Assembly: GCA_910577565.1 (NCBI GenBank)
Contig: CAJTNJ010000005.1
Span: 32,711 to 96,710, forward strand
DNA: 64,000 bases
Reading direction: 5' to 3'
DNA from: an uncultured Oscillospiraceae bacterium
GTDB lineage: Bacteria > Bacillota > Clostridia > Oscillospirales > Ruminococcaceae
Part shown: positions 47,405 to 56,284 of the stretch, piece by piece
Layout of the letters: every line of letters starts with the position of its first letter
Numbering within the stretch: position 1 is the first letter of the stretch
Position numbers and translations under genes: made by a program
The notes under the pieces: generated by a model
Seen by the model: the letters and a program-made list of their open reading frames with translations, nothing else
What the model was told of the DNA's origin: nothing
Databases searched by the model: none

Positions 47405-47794
47405 ATATAATATGATATAATATAGTAGTAAAGCGTGAAAGATAAATAAGAAGACAAACAAGTAAAAGCTGGAAAAACAAAGGCAGGAAGCCAAAGTTAT
47501 AAGTGTAAACACTGTGGAAAAGTATATACGTCAAAACAAAAAGGAAGGAGATATAGCAAAGAGATAAAGAAATATGCGAAGGGAATAGAGCATATGACAA
47601 AAAAAGAACTATATAGCACCTCTGTATAGGAAATCCTAAAGATTTTTTCGTTCATTAGATACTTTTAAAATTGTCATGAATATTTTTTTTGTATACTTAT
47701 AACAAAATTGGAGGTTTTAAGCTTCGTTTTCCTCTTCTTAAAAATTTTGTCTCTCTTATTGACTTTCTTCATTATCTTTAATTTGGGCACTCCC
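47405..47794 (+). mobile_element. IS1-like element, subtype B copy 3, internally deleted (MITE-like)
   Basis: About 390 bases. The 5' part encodes an InsA-type zinc ribbon, SYKCKHCGKVYTSKQKGRR, then KKYAKGIEHMTKKELYSTSV and a stop. The next bases jump to the terminal ~150 bp shared with copies 1 and 2 (TTTTAAAATTGTCATGAATA, then AAGCTTCGTTTTCCTCTTCT) and end with ATTTGGGCACTCCC at 47781-47794. The InsB catalytic part is absent. It starts only a few bases after the addA stop. Confidence 0.75.
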
Positions 47795-47829
47795 ATTTCT
47801 TTAGGGAAATCCTTATTATAAATTGCAGA

Positions 47830-47858
47830 TTTACTTTATAATTTAAAAAAGTTATAAT
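47830..47858 (+). promoter_or_regulatory. Promoter of the chromate-type transporter genes
   Basis: TTTACT (47830-47835), 17-base spacer, TATAAT (47853-47858), with transcription expected near 47865, just before AGAGGTG and the TTG start at 47883. Confidence 0.6.
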
Positions 47859-47882
47859 GTGAAGAACTAGAGGTGATATAAT

Positions 47883-48476
47883 TTGAACAATAAATCTAAA
47901 ACAAACATTGTTAAACACAAATCAATTAGATTTTATTTTAAACTTTTTTTGTCTACTTTGATATTAAGTGCTTTTACCATTGGCGGTGGTTATGTAATAG
48001 TTGCGCTTATGCAAAAAAAATTTGTTTCAAAATATAAGTGGATTACAGAAAAAGAAATGCTTGATTATGTAGCTATTGGACAAAGTGCACCCGGAGTTCT
48101 TGCCATAAATGTTTCAATTCTTATTGGATATAATTTAGCAGGTGTCTTGGGCGCTGTAATAACGATTTTTGGAACGATCATCCCACCTCTTGTAATTATC
48201 GGTGTTGTTTCTTATTTTTACACCTATTTGCAAGACAATATTTGGTTTAAGTCTATAATGCTCGGTCTTCAATGCGGAGTTGCAGCTATAATGATAGATG
48301 TTGTTATAAACATGATTAAAAATATAGTTAAAGATAAAAATGTTCTTATGACAATTTTAATGATAATAAGCTTTATCCTAATTATGTTTTTACAAGTTAA
48401 TGTTATTGTAATTATATTGGCTTCAATTTTGTTAGGTATTTTAATTACTTTAAAAAAGCGAGGTATAAAGAAATGA
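47883..48476 (+). CDS. Chromate transporter family protein, first half
   Basis: One of a pair of short CHR-family membrane proteins (197 residues). The TTG start at 47883 follows AGAGGTG by seven bases. The protein has five to six membrane spans and the family motifs SAFTIGGGYVIVALMQKKFV, WITEKEMLDYVAIGQSAPG and NVSILIGYNLAGVLGAVITI. Short bidomain-split CHR proteins occur in pairs with opposite topology. In anaerobes they may move chromate, sulfate or another oxyanion; the true substrate is not known. The next gene overlaps by four bases (ATGA). Confidence 0.88.
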   Translation: MNNKSKTNIVKHKSIRFYFKLFLSTLILSAFTIGGGYVIVALMQKKFVSKYKWITEKEMLDYVAIGQSAPGVLAINVSILIGYNLAGVLGAVITIFGTIIPPLVIIGVVSYFYTYLQDNIWFKSIMLGLQCGVAAIMIDVVINMIKNIVKDKNVLMTILMIISFILIMFLQVNVIVIILASILLGILITLKKRGIKK

Positions 48477-49039
48477 TATACCTTAATTTGTTTATTAACT
48501 TCTTCCAAATTGGTCTTTTTAGTTTTGGCGGTGGTTATGCTGTTTTACCAATTATCCAAAATAAAATAGTGGAAACAATGAATTGGATAAATATGTCTGA
48601 GTTCTCACATATTATCGTAATTTCTCAAATTACACCAGGCCCTATAGGTATTAACTGTGCTACTTTTACTGGAAATAAAATTGCCGGATATTTAGGCGGC
48701 TTGATTTCTACTTTTGGCTGCATTGTTCCTTCATGTATCATAGTTGGACTGCTTGCTTTGTTTTATAAAAAATATAATAATGTTTCAATTATGCAAAACA
48801 TTTTAAAAATTTTAAGACCGGTAAGCGTGGGTTTAATAGCAGCTGCTTGTGGTGCTATAGTTTTACTTACAATTTTTAATAAAGAAAATTTACCGGTTAA
48901 TTTAAATGATTTTAACTTAATTGCCACAATATTAATTGGTGTATGTTTATTTGTGCTTAGAAAATGGAAAATAAATGGAATATTTGTTATATTGGCAAGT
49001 GGTCTAGTCGGGAGCATTGCTTTTTATTTTTGTTCCTAA
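48473..49039 (+). CDS. Chromate transporter family protein, second half
   Basis: The 188-residue partner, with the same motifs: GLFSFGGGYAVLPIIQNKIV, SEFSHIIVISQITPGPIGIN and TFTGNKIAGYLGGLISTFG, and five to six membrane spans. Translationally coupled to the first half. Together they equal one full-length ChrA. No regulator (ChrB) or sulfur gene is nearby, although an SsuABC/ThiXYZ-like importer lies convergently downstream. Confidence 0.88.
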   Translation: MIYLNLFINFFQIGLFSFGGGYAVLPIIQNKIVETMNWINMSEFSHIIVISQITPGPIGINCATFTGNKIAGYLGGLISTFGCIVPSCIIVGLLALFYKKYNNVSIMQNILKILRPVSVGLIAAACGAIVLLTIFNKENLPVNLNDFNLIATILIGVCLFVLRKWKINGIFVILASGLVGSIAFYFCS

Positions 49040-49132
49040 TATATCTTATCTTTAATAACTTAAAATAAAAATAATAAATAAAATTATATTAACTAATTGC
49101 ATTTGAAAATAAAATATAAGATTTTATTAAGA

Positions 49133-50131
49133 TTAATTTATTGAATTTTCAGCATAAGAATTGTCAACAATTGCTTCTAGTGAAATTTTGTTTGTCAATT
49201 CTTTTGCATCGATAATAATATCTTGAAGCTTTGATAATGAATCAATATTCACAATAGGATTTTTGTTCCATACATCTATTTCTTTGTAACGATTAATGAT
49301 TGTTTTTAAAGATTCTATGTCAATATCTGCAAATTGACTTTCTATTGATTTTGCAACTTCTTCAGACGAATTTTCTTGTAACCATTTTTGGCTTTTTGTT
49401 ATAGCTCTAGTGAACTTTTGTATTATATTTAAATGACTGTTAGTATAGCTTTGTTTAGCAAAATATACTGTATATGGTATCTCACCTAACTCTTCACCAA
49501 TAGATGCTGCAAAATACCCTTTATTTGCTCTTATAATTGTCGATGCTGTTGGTTCGAAAAGTGTAACATAATCAGCTTGGCCTGATGAGAACGCTCCGGC
49601 CATTAGATCAAATTGTACGCTGTCATTTAATTTTACATCCACTTCCGGGATTAGTCCGTTTTGTTTCAAAAGATATTCAAATGTCATAAATGGAACTCCA
49701 CCACGCCTTCCTGGCATTACCGTTTTACCTTTTAAATCTTTCCACGAAAAATTGCTTACGCATTCTTTTGAAATTAAAAATGAACCGTCCTTTTTTGTAA
49801 TTTGAGCAAATATTTTCATGCAATCTTCTTTTTTTTCATCATATGCATATATTGAAGCTTCTGGTCCCGCAAGTCCAATATCTATGTTGTTTGACAATAT
49901 TGCTGACACTACTTTATCAGCTCCACCGCCATTTGAAAGTTCAACATAAAGTCCTTCTTCTTTAAAAAAACCTTCTGAGATCGCCACATATTGCGGTGCA
50001 TAAAAAATAGAATGTGTTACTTCACATAACCGTATTTTTTGAAGATTATCAGCTTTTACAAAACATCCTGTAAAGCAAAATAACAGTATAAAAATTATAA
50101 AAATTCTTGTGATCTTTTTAAGATATTTCAT
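49133..50131 (-). CDS. ABC importer substrate-binding lipoprotein, NMT1/SsuA/ThiY-like
   Basis: A 332-residue periplasmic-binding-fold lipoprotein. The N-terminus has a lysine-rich signal and an FTGC lipobox (cysteine at residue 23). Mature sequence: IRLCEVTHSIFYAPQYVAIS, GFFKEEGLYVELSNGGGADK, DIGLAGPEASIY, LKGKTVMPGRRGGVPFMTFE and ADYVTLFEPTAS. These belong to the SsuA/ThiY/NMT1 group, which binds sulfonates, nitrate or pyrimidine thiamin precursors. It is the last gene of a minus-strand operon ATPase - permease - binding protein. No thi or ssu enzymes are present, so the substrate is open. Confidence 0.9.
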   Translation of the reverse strand: MKYLKKITRIFIIFILLFCFTGCFVKADNLQKIRLCEVTHSIFYAPQYVAISEGFFKEEGLYVELSNGGGADKVVSAILSNNIDIGLAGPEASIYAYDEKKEDCMKIFAQITKKDGSFLISKECVSNFSWKDLKGKTVMPGRRGGVPFMTFEYLLKQNGLIPEVDVKLNDSVQFDLMAGAFSSGQADYVTLFEPTASTIIRANKGYFAASIGEELGEIPYTVYFAKQSYTNSHLNIIQKFTRAITKSQKWLQENSSEEVAKSIESQFADIDIESLKTIINRYKEIDVWNKNPIVNIDSLSKLQDIIIDAKELTNKISLEAIVDNSYAENSIN

Positions 50132-50167
50132 AATATTAAACCCCTAAATTTAGAAAAAACAAACTGT

Positions 50168-50968
50168 TTAGTGCCTTTTTAACACCCATTTTTCAACTAT
50201 TATTAAAGTTTCATAAAGAAAAGAAGCCATAATAGTAAGGATTAACACGCTTGCCATGACAAGATTTAACTGAAATACTTGACATCCATAAACTATAAGG
50301 TAGCCAAGTCCAGCTTTTGATACAAGAAACTCTCCTGCAATTACACCAACAAGAGAAAGCCCTATATTTACTTTCATTGAGTTAAAAAGTGTATCAAGAT
50401 TAGAGGTAAACACGATCAGTGTATAAATTTGTGTTCTTGATGCACTAAAAGTCCTTGCCATTTTAATAAGATCTTTGTCAGTGTTCTTAAATCCGTTTTG
50501 TAATTCAAGAACAGTAATAATAAGAGATATTGCAATTGCCATAAATATTATTGCGCTAGTACCTGCACCAACCAAAATAATAATTACAGGACCAAGAGCA
50601 ATTTTGGGTAGGCTGTTTAAAACAACTAAAATCGGTTCCAAAACACGTGATATAAAAGGGAACCACCAAAGCAACGTAGCTAATAAAATTCCCAAAATTA
50701 TACCGACAATAAAACCAAACAATGTTTCAAACAGAGTTACTAAAAGGTGATATAAAAGTCCATTGTAAAATAAGCCTAGCAAAGTTGATATTATCCGAGA
50801 AGGTGAGCTAATAATAAAAATGTCAATTATACCTAGGTTGGCCAAAAATTCCCATAAACCAAAAAATCCAACAATGAAAATAATTCTTACTAATAGAACT
50901 GATTTTTTATATCTTGATTTGCGCTTTAGATATTTTGCTCTTTCTTCAGACATATTTGTCTTATTCAA
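50168..50968 (-). CDS. ABC importer permease, SsuC/ThiX-like
   Basis: About 266 residues with six membrane spans and the binding-protein-dependent permease EAA region around MARTFSASRTQIYTLIVFTS. The best start is TTG at 50968-50966, six bases after GGGGTG and overlapping the ATPase stop by eight bases; ATG at 50953 is an alternative with no ribosome site. The downstream LVVLNSLPKIALGPVIIILVG and GLSLVGVIAGEFLVSKAGLG are typical of SsuC/TauC/ThiX permeases. It lies between the ATPase and binding protein genes. Confidence 0.88.
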   Translation of the reverse strand: MNKTNMSEERAKYLKRKSRYKKSVLLVRIIFIVGFFGLWEFLANLGIIDIFIISSPSRIISTLLGLFYNGLLYHLLVTLFETLFGFIVGIILGILLATLLWWFPFISRVLEPILVVLNSLPKIALGPVIIILVGAGTSAIIFMAIAISLIITVLELQNGFKNTDKDLIKMARTFSASRTQIYTLIVFTSNLDTLFNSMKVNIGLSLVGVIAGEFLVSKAGLGYLIVYGCQVFQLNLVMASVLILTIMASFLYETLIIVEKWVLKRH

Positions 50969-51719
50969 CAAGCTCACCCCAGATTGTATTATAATACTCG
51001 GAAAATTTTTGGTGTTTTCGCCGTTTAAGTGGGCTTGTGCAGTCGTCAAATTCAAGTTTGTGTATTGATTTTATTGTACCAGGCCTTTTTGTCAACACAA
51101 TAACTTTATCGGACATTGTAATGCTTTCTGGGATATCGTGAGTAACCATAAGTATTGATTTACTTTCAGCTTTAAGAATTTTGCTCACATCATTCGTAAC
51201 TTGTAATCTTGTTTGAAAATCAAGTGCTGAAAATGCTTCATCCAAGAGAAGTATTGAAGGTTTTACGGCAAGTGTTCTAATTAAAGCGGCACGTTGACGC
51301 ATTCCACCAGAAAGCTGTGATGGTAAGCTTTGTTTAAAATCGAAAAGGCCATATTTATCTGCAAGATTTAATGCATATTCTTTGTTTTGCTTGGTTAATT
51401 TTTTTTGTATTTTAAGCCCTAAAGTTATATTTTTTTCTATAGTAAGCCAACTAAGCAAATAGTCGGATTGTTGCATATAAGCAATTTTTGGATTTATCTT
51501 GGTTATTTTTTCACCATTAAGATAGATAGAACCGGAAGTTGGTGTTAAAAGGCCAGATATTATTGACAAAAGTGTAGATTTTCCACATCCTGAGGGGCCA
51601 ACAATGCTAATAAACTCTCCTTTGTACATATCAAAATTTATATTTTTTAAAGCTTCTATTTCGCCATTTTTTGCTTGATAAACATATGATAAATCTTTTG
51701 CTTTTAAGAATTCTTTCAT
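50961..51719 (-). CDS. ABC importer ATPase, SsuB/ThiZ-like
   Basis: A 252-residue nucleotide-binding subunit: VGPSGCGKSTLL (Walker A), AYMQQSDYLLSWLT (Q-loop with the SWLT/PW motif of SsuB-type proteins), QLSGGMRQRAAL (signature), ILLLDEAFSALDFQTR (Walker B and D-loop), VTHDIPES (H-loop). All ATPase residues are intact. It is the first gene of the operon and overlaps the permease start. The ~180-base gap to guaA is divergent and must hold its promoter; I saw no THI-box or other riboswitch there, which argues weakly against thiamin regulation. Confidence 0.92.
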   Translation of the reverse strand: MKEFLKAKDLSYVYQAKNGEIEALKNINFDMYKGEFISIVGPSGCGKSTLLSIISGLLTPTSGSIYLNGEKITKINPKIAYMQQSDYLLSWLTIEKNITLGLKIQKKLTKQNKEYALNLADKYGLFDFKQSLPSQLSGGMRQRAALIRTLAVKPSILLLDEAFSALDFQTRLQVTNDVSKILKAESKSILMVTHDIPESITMSDKVIVLTKRPGTIKSIHKLEFDDCTSPLKRRKHQKFSEYYNTIWGELVE

Positions 51720-51833
51720 AATTATACCTCTTCTCCATATGTTTTATAATATACAATTGATTTTAAAATTGTGATATGGGTTTATATTCTGAGATTCATT
51801 TTAAAATAAACGGTAAATTAAATACGACAATAC

Positions 51834-51862
51834 TTGAATTCTTTTTGCAATTAATATATACT
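51834..51862 (+). promoter_or_regulatory. Promoter of guaA
   Basis: TTGAAT (51834-51839), 17-base spacer, TATACT (51857-51862). Start expected near 51869, thirty bases before the ATG. No purine riboswitch is visible in the short leader. Confidence 0.6.
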
Positions 51863-51898
51863 ATTTTAAAGAAATAAAATGAAATTTGAGGGAAGTTT

Positions 51899-53431
51899 AT
51901 GAAACATCAATTTGTGTTAATACTTGACTTTGGAGGACAATATAACCAACTTATCGCAAGACGTGTCAGAGAGTGTGGAGTATATTGTGAAGTTCACCCT
52001 TATAGTAAAGCTTTATATATAATCAAAAGTAAAAATCCCATTGGTATAATTTTTACAGGCGGACCTAGCAGTGTTTACAGCGATTGTGCACCTAAAATCG
52101 ATCCAAGCATATTTTCTATGAACATACCAATTTTGGGAATATGCTATGGGGCTCAAATTATGGCTCAGACGTTGGGGGGAGAAGTCAAATCCGCAAAAGT
52201 TAGTGAATATGGAAAGACTAAAACCAAGCTTTTTAAAGACAGCATATTATTTAAAAACCTTCCAGAAGAAATTATAACTTGGATGAGCCATACAGACTAT
52301 ATAGCAACTCCACCAAAAAGCTTTAAAGTAACTTCATCAGGACCAAGTAGCCCGATCGCTGGCATGGAAGATTCAGATAAAAAGTTATATGCCGTTCAAT
52401 TTCATCCTGAAGTAAATCACACAGAATATGGGAAAGAGATAATTAAAAATTTTTTGTACGATGTTTGTGGATGTAATGGCGACTGGTCAATGAGCAAGTA
52501 TGCTCAAAGCACAATTGAGTCTATAAAAAAACAAGTTGGCGACGGCAAAGTCCTTTTAGCTTTATCCGGTGGAGTTGATTCTTCAGTTTTAGCTGCATTG
52601 CTATCAAAAGCAATAGGTAGTCAATTAACAGCTGTTTTTGTTGATCATGGTTTTATGAGAAAAAACGAGGGCAATGAGATAGAAGATAGTTTTAAAAACT
52701 GGAATATGAAATTTATAAGAGTAGATGCAAGCGAAAGGTTTTTAAATAGGCTAGCTTTTGTAACCGAACCTGAAAAAAAGAGAAAAATTATTGGTGAAGA
52801 GTTTATAAGAGTATTTGAGGAAGAAGCAAGAAAGGTAGGTGCTGTTGATTATTTTGCACAAGGAACAATATATCCTGATGTGATTGAATCCGGAAATGGT
52901 GATGCATCGCTTATAAAAAGTCACCATAATGTTGGCGGACTTCCTGATTATATAGATTTTAAGGAGATAATCGAACCGCTGAGGATGTTATTTAAAGATG
53001 AGGTTAGGCAGCTCGGCTTTGAACTTGGGCTTTCTGATGTTTTGGTAAAAAGACAACCTTTCCCAGGACCTGGGCTTGCAATAAGGATAATAGGAGAAAT
53101 TACGAAAGAAAAACTCGATATGCTGAGAGATGCAGACTTTATATTTAGAGAAGAAATCGCAAAAGCAGGGCTTGATAGGAACATAAACCAATACTTTGCG
53201 GTGCTTACGTCTATGAAATCGGTTGGCGTAATGGGTGATTTTAGGACATATGATTATACACTAGCACTTAGAGGTGTGACAACATCTGACTTTATGACAG
53301 CAGATTTCGCAAAAATTCCATATGATGTTCTTGAAAAAATCTCAGTTAGAATAGTAAATGAGGTTAAAAATATAAATAGAATAGTTTATGATATAACTAC
53401 AAAACCACCTTCTACAATTGAGTGGGAATAA
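51899..53431 (+). CDS. guaA: GMP synthase (glutamine-hydrolysing)
   Basis: Converts XMP to GMP with glutamine and ATP. The 510 residues contain a class I amidotransferase domain (nucleophile Cys in [12 protein letters not shown], His and Glu in [11 protein letters not shown]), the ATP-pyrophosphatase P-loop [14 protein letters not shown] near residue 222, and the dimerisation domain with [13 protein letters not shown] and the C-terminal KPPSTIEWE that binds XMP. Everything is intact. GAGGGAAG precedes the ATG. Downstream its last codon lies in a 46-bp sequence repeated at 54313. Confidence 0.97.
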   Translation: MKHQFVLILDFGGQYNQLIARRVRECGVYCEVHPYSKALYIIKSKNPIGIIFTGGPSSVYSDCAPKIDPSIFSMNIPILGICYGAQIMAQTLGGEVKSAKVSEYGKTKTKLFKDSILFKNLPEEIITWMSHTDYIATPPKSFKVTSSGPSSPIAGMEDSDKKLYAVQFHPEVNHTEYGKEIIKNFLYDVCGCNGDWSMSKYAQSTIESIKKQVGDGKVLLALSGGVDSSVLAALLSKAIGSQLTAVFVDHGFMRKNEGNEIEDSFKNWNMKFIRVDASERFLNRLAFVTEPEKKRKIIGEEFIRVFEEEARKVGAVDYFAQGTIYPDVIESGNGDASLIKSHHNVGGLPDYIDFKEIIEPLRMLFKDEVRQLGFELGLSDVLVKRQPFPGPGLAIRIIGEITKEKLDMLRDADFIFREEIAKAGLDRNINQYFAVLTSMKSVGVMGDFRTYDYTLALRGVTTSDFMTADFAKIPYDVLEKISVRIVNEVKNINRIVYDITTKPPSTIEWE

Positions 53432-53472
53432 ATTGAAAAGTTGTAAAAGCCTAGTGATTATGTGGTTTTGTG
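53427..53472 (+). repeat. Direct repeat, copy 1 (at the guaA stop)
   Basis: A 46-base sequence starting AATAAATTGAAAAGTTGTAA that includes the guaA stop codon. Copy 2 lies at 54313-54358 in the same orientation, 41 of 46 bases identical. The two flank the interrupted GNAT gene. Confidence 0.8.
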
Positions 53473-53545
53473 TTTTTTATTAGTTATAGAAATATTGACG
53501 CAAAGAAAAAGATAAATCTGTAGTTATCAGATAGGCAAAATAAAA

Positions 53546-54055
53546 ATGTCTTACAAAATAAAAAAATGGGAAATGTCAGACGCAAAAGATTTGGCGATAG
53601 CTCTTTCTAATAAAAAAATACAGGATAATCTGCGAGACGGATTGCCATATCCTTATACAGAACAAGACGGAGTGGATTATATTTCTGCTATTCTTTCTGC
53701 AGATGAAAATGAAACCTTTGCATTTGCTATTACAGTGGATAGCAAAGTGGTTGGTAGTATTAGTGTTTTTTGTTAGAGAAACATTCATAGGCATACTGCT
53801 GAGTTGGGATATTATATTGCAGAAGAATATTGGGGCAGGGGAATTATGATTGATGCGGTAAAGCAAATTTGTGAATATGTTTTTAGCAAAAGCGATATTA
53901 TTCGCATCTATGCAGAACCATTTGCGTATAACGCAGCATCTTGCAGAGTGCTTGAAAAAGCAGAATTTCATTATGAGGGCACACTCAAAAATAATGCTGT
54001 TAAGAATGGCAAAGTGGTTGACATGAAGATGTGCTCTTTGCTGAAAAAAATATAA
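53546..54055 (+). pseudogene. GNAT acetyltransferase with an in-frame amber codon
   Basis: A 169-codon frame interrupted once by TAG at 53774-53776. Before it: MSYKIKKWEMSDAKDLAIAL, LPYPYTEQDGVDYISAIL, FAFAITVDSKVVGSISVF. After it, in the same frame: NIHRHTAELGYYIAEEYWGR, GIMIDAVKQICEYVF, IRIYAEPFAYNAASCRVLEK, AEFHYEGTLKNNAVKNG. This is a RimJ/RimL-type GNAT, normally reading RQENIHRHTAELGYY here, so a C-to-T change in a Gln codon would explain the stop. Other genes in the window use TAG as a normal stop, so recoding is unlikely. It is most likely a recent pseudogene. Confidence 0.85.
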
Positions 54056-54492
54056 CTTTTTGTTTATAGCATAGTGGTGTTAATTGAGAAACATTCTTTC
54101 CTAATTAAATGGATATAACTAGCTCTAACACCATGTAATAAAGACAGTTAAGGAGAAAAATGGTGTTGTGCTATGTATACGTAACAACATTTTAACAATA
54201 GAAGATCTGCAATTAATAATAAATGATGTAATTAAAGTAAAAAAGGGCATGTGTATTTACATAAAACTTAAACAATTACAGTTAGCTATAACGAAGCATA
54301 CGGCTGAGTAAAAATAAATTGAAAAGTTGTAAAAAACCAGTGATTATGTGGCTTTGCGGTATTTTAATATATCTTTTTATAACAAATTGATATCAGCCAT
54401 TTTAGCAACATTATTCTTTTTGCTTGATGGTCTATAAGATGGTACAATGATTTTAAGGTAGCTTTTATATGACTATAAAAAATTCATATTAG
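54056..54492. other. Gene-free stretch with the second direct repeat
   Basis: About 440 bases. GGTGTTA (about 54074) and TAACACC (about 54127) could pair over a long loop. The direct-repeat copy occupies 54313-54358. No protein remnant was identified with confidence. Confidence 0.4.
54313..54358 (+). repeat. Direct repeat, copy 2
   Basis: Partner of 53427-53472. The 886-base spacing encloses the GNAT pseudogene, as expected if the segment was gained or duplicated by recombination at this sequence. Confidence 0.8.
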
Positions 54493-54536
54493 AAACGCCC
54501 TTAGATGTGGGTAGAGACTCATAACTAAGAGCGTTT
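54493..54536. terminator. Terminator overlapping the tfoX-like stop codon
   Basis: AAACGCCCTTAG (54493-54504) pairs with CTAAGAGCGTTT (54525-54536), one mismatch, loop of 20. A T-run follows on the plus strand, and TTTCTAAT on the minus strand, so it may work both ways. The 3' arm contains the stop codon of the minus-strand gene. Confidence 0.65.
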
Positions 54537-54869
54537 TTTTCTATTTTTTGAGGTAGTTTTCTTTTTCTTTGTTGCAGGAAGTTCCTCATATATAGATAGA
54601 AACAGATTACATAGAAATTCTCTGTTGTCAACATCATCAACTAATAGCATTTCTTTTGCCCTTTCATAAGGTAATTCGTAAGTTGCTGTCGGCATGAGAG
54701 AAATTGCAGATGAAACGGGTTTTACAAGTAAGCGGTCATCATAGATACCACCAATGATTTTCCCTCGAAAGCAAAGGATATATTCGCCCATCATCGCTCG
54801 GTAGGATATATCGTCTAAGTCTGATAATTGTTCCAGTATAAAAGTTAAATAATCTTTACTTGAAGCCAT
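54525..54869 (-). CDS. TfoX N-terminal domain protein
   Basis: A 114-residue protein starting at ATG 54869-54867 (MASSKDYLTFILEQLSDLDD) after AGGTG; the frame is open for 29 more codons upstream but those residues look unrelated. It contains the TfoX-N core: ISYRAMMGEYILCFRGKIIG, GIYDDRLLVKPVSSA and YELPYERAKEMLLVDDVDN. The end is a lysine-rich tail. Such stand-alone proteins are common in gut Firmicutes; a link to competence, as for gamma-proteobacterial Sxy, has not been shown for them. It sits in an accessory region. Confidence 0.85.
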   Translation of the reverse strand: MASSKDYLTFILEQLSDLDDISYRAMMGEYILCFRGKIIGGIYDDRLLVKPVSSAISLMPTATYELPYERAKEMLLVDDVDNREFLCNLFLSIYEELPATKKKKTTSKNRKKRS

Positions 54870-55099
54870 AATGCACCTAGTTTCATTTATTGGTTTGAGT
54901 TCGTCTTGTAATGTTTCGAATAAAATATCGTCTAATTTCTTAGAGGGTATTTTCAACCAACGCTACGTAGTATAAAACTGCAGAAAATTTTGTTTGACTG
55001 TTCTTTCAAAGCATATATGCATGTTCAGCAGTTCGGCGGTATCTCTGCCTTTGTTTTTGTTGACTTTCAGACAGACTTGCTATCTGTTTAACTGACCGG

Positions 55100-55360
55100 T
55101 CAAATCATAAATATATTTAAAGGCAAATAAGATGTGTATAAGTTCGATTTAGCTGTCAATATTTGAAAGGTCAAGAACTTGTGATGCAATATCGTCAAGT
55201 AGTCTGTGTCAATGCAACCATTAGGTTTGCCTTTGGCTTGCTTAAGCCCATTTTCGTATTGAGTAAAACTTACATTGACAATTTTGTTTAAAAATCCAAC
55301 AAACATACCAATATATTCCTGTTTCATTCCTCGCATGATCCAGAAAAAATATTCATTCAA
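55100..55360 (-). CDS. Hypothetical ORF, possibly a fragment
   Basis: An 86-residue frame with plausible protein composition (KQEYIGMFVGFLNKIVNVSF, QYENGLKQAKGKPNGCIDTD) but no recognised domain and no convincing ribosome site. Residues after QILTAKSNLYTSYL turn hydrophobic and may be out-of-frame sequence. It is probably the remains of a longer gene. The DNA between it and the TfoX-like gene (54870-55099) also gives only broken frames. Confidence 0.3.
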   Translation of the reverse strand: MNEYFFWIMRGMKQEYIGMFVGFLNKIVNVSFTQYENGLKQAKGKPNGCIDTDYLTILHHKFLTFQILTAKSNLYTSYLPLNIFMI

Positions 55361-55541
55361 TTCTTGTTTTTATATTTACAAGTAGTATAACATATATGTA
55401 TAATGATAATCAATAAGAAAAAAGGCTAATATTTTCTTGCAAACCCTATAAAATTATTACTGACTAAAAAAGTAAAATGAAACACAAAAAACCTGAAATC
55501 ATTTTTTGCCATTTCAAATAAAATTTAGGAGTGTAATCATT

Positions 55542-56198
55542 ATGAAAAATAAGGTAATACCAAATCCGAATAAAATATTTCCTATGCCCAACTTTGATAA
55601 ATTAACTTATGTAAAACCTACAATTAAAAATCCAAATATCATTGTTGGTGATTTTACTTACTTTAGTGATGTAAATTTTGAAGATCATGTAACACATCAC
55701 TATGATTTTAATAAAGATAAATTGATTATAGGTAAATTTTGTCAAATTGCATCGGGTGTAAATTTTGTAATGAATGGTGCAAATCACCAAATGAATGCGG
55801 CATCTACATTCCCTTTTTATATTTTAGAAGGTTGGGAACAAGAAACACCGTCTCTTGCTGAAATGCCAATAAAAGGAGATACTATTGTTGGAAATGATGT
55901 TTGGATAGGCCAAAACGTCACTATTTTACCTAGTGTTAATATTGGATATGGAGCAATAATTGGCATGAACAGTGTAGTAGGGAGTGATGTTTTACCATAT
56001 AGCATTGTTGCGGGTAACCTGGCTAAAAAGATACGAAAAAGATTTGATGATGATATGATAAAAATTATGCTTAAACCACAATGGTGGAATATGAGCATAG
56101 AAGAAATAAATAATTTAATTCCTATATTGACTTGCAGTGACATTGAAAAAGTTAAAAATAAGTTATCTGTTTTAATAAACAAACGAGATAATAAATAA
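55542..56198 (+). CDS. Vat-family xenobiotic (streptogramin A-type) O-acetyltransferase
   Basis: A 218-residue left-handed beta-helix acetyltransferase. It starts at ATG 55542 after AGGAGTG (the frame is open upstream to 55506). Landmarks shared with Vat enzymes: KPTIKNPNIIVGDFTYFSD, KLIIGKFCQIASGVNFVMNG, the catalytic His82 in MNGANHQMN, GDTIVGNDVWIGQNVTILPS, the hexapeptide repeats and SIVAGNLAKKIRKRF, then QWWNMSIEEIN. The order and spacing match streptogramin A acetyltransferases, which inactivate the drug with acetyl-CoA. Chromosomal homologues exist that have not been tested on streptogramins, so resistance is inferred. It is in an accessory stretch with IS remnants. Confidence 0.88.
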   Translation: MKNKVIPNPNKIFPMPNFDKLTYVKPTIKNPNIIVGDFTYFSDVNFEDHVTHHYDFNKDKLIIGKFCQIASGVNFVMNGANHQMNAASTFPFYILEGWEQETPSLAEMPIKGDTIVGNDVWIGQNVTILPSVNIGYGAIIGMNSVVGSDVLPYSIVAGNLAKKIRKRFDDDMIKIMLKPQWWNMSIEEINNLIPILTCSDIEKVKNKLSVLINKRDNK

Positions 56199-56284
56199 TT
56201 ATAGTTTCAATTTTTGTTTTTAAGTATTAATATATACAATTTACATAAAATAAATAACAAAATATAAAATAAGGAACAAAATGA

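Noticed and set aside
50960..51055. Longer permease start at 51055
   Set aside because: It would overlap the ATPase by 95 bases; TTG at 50968 has a well-spaced GGGGTG.
53546..54055. Reassigned UAG codon
   Set aside because: TAG ends several intact genes here, such as rpe, recR and the GNAT at 13399, so one internal TAG is best read as a nonsense mutation.
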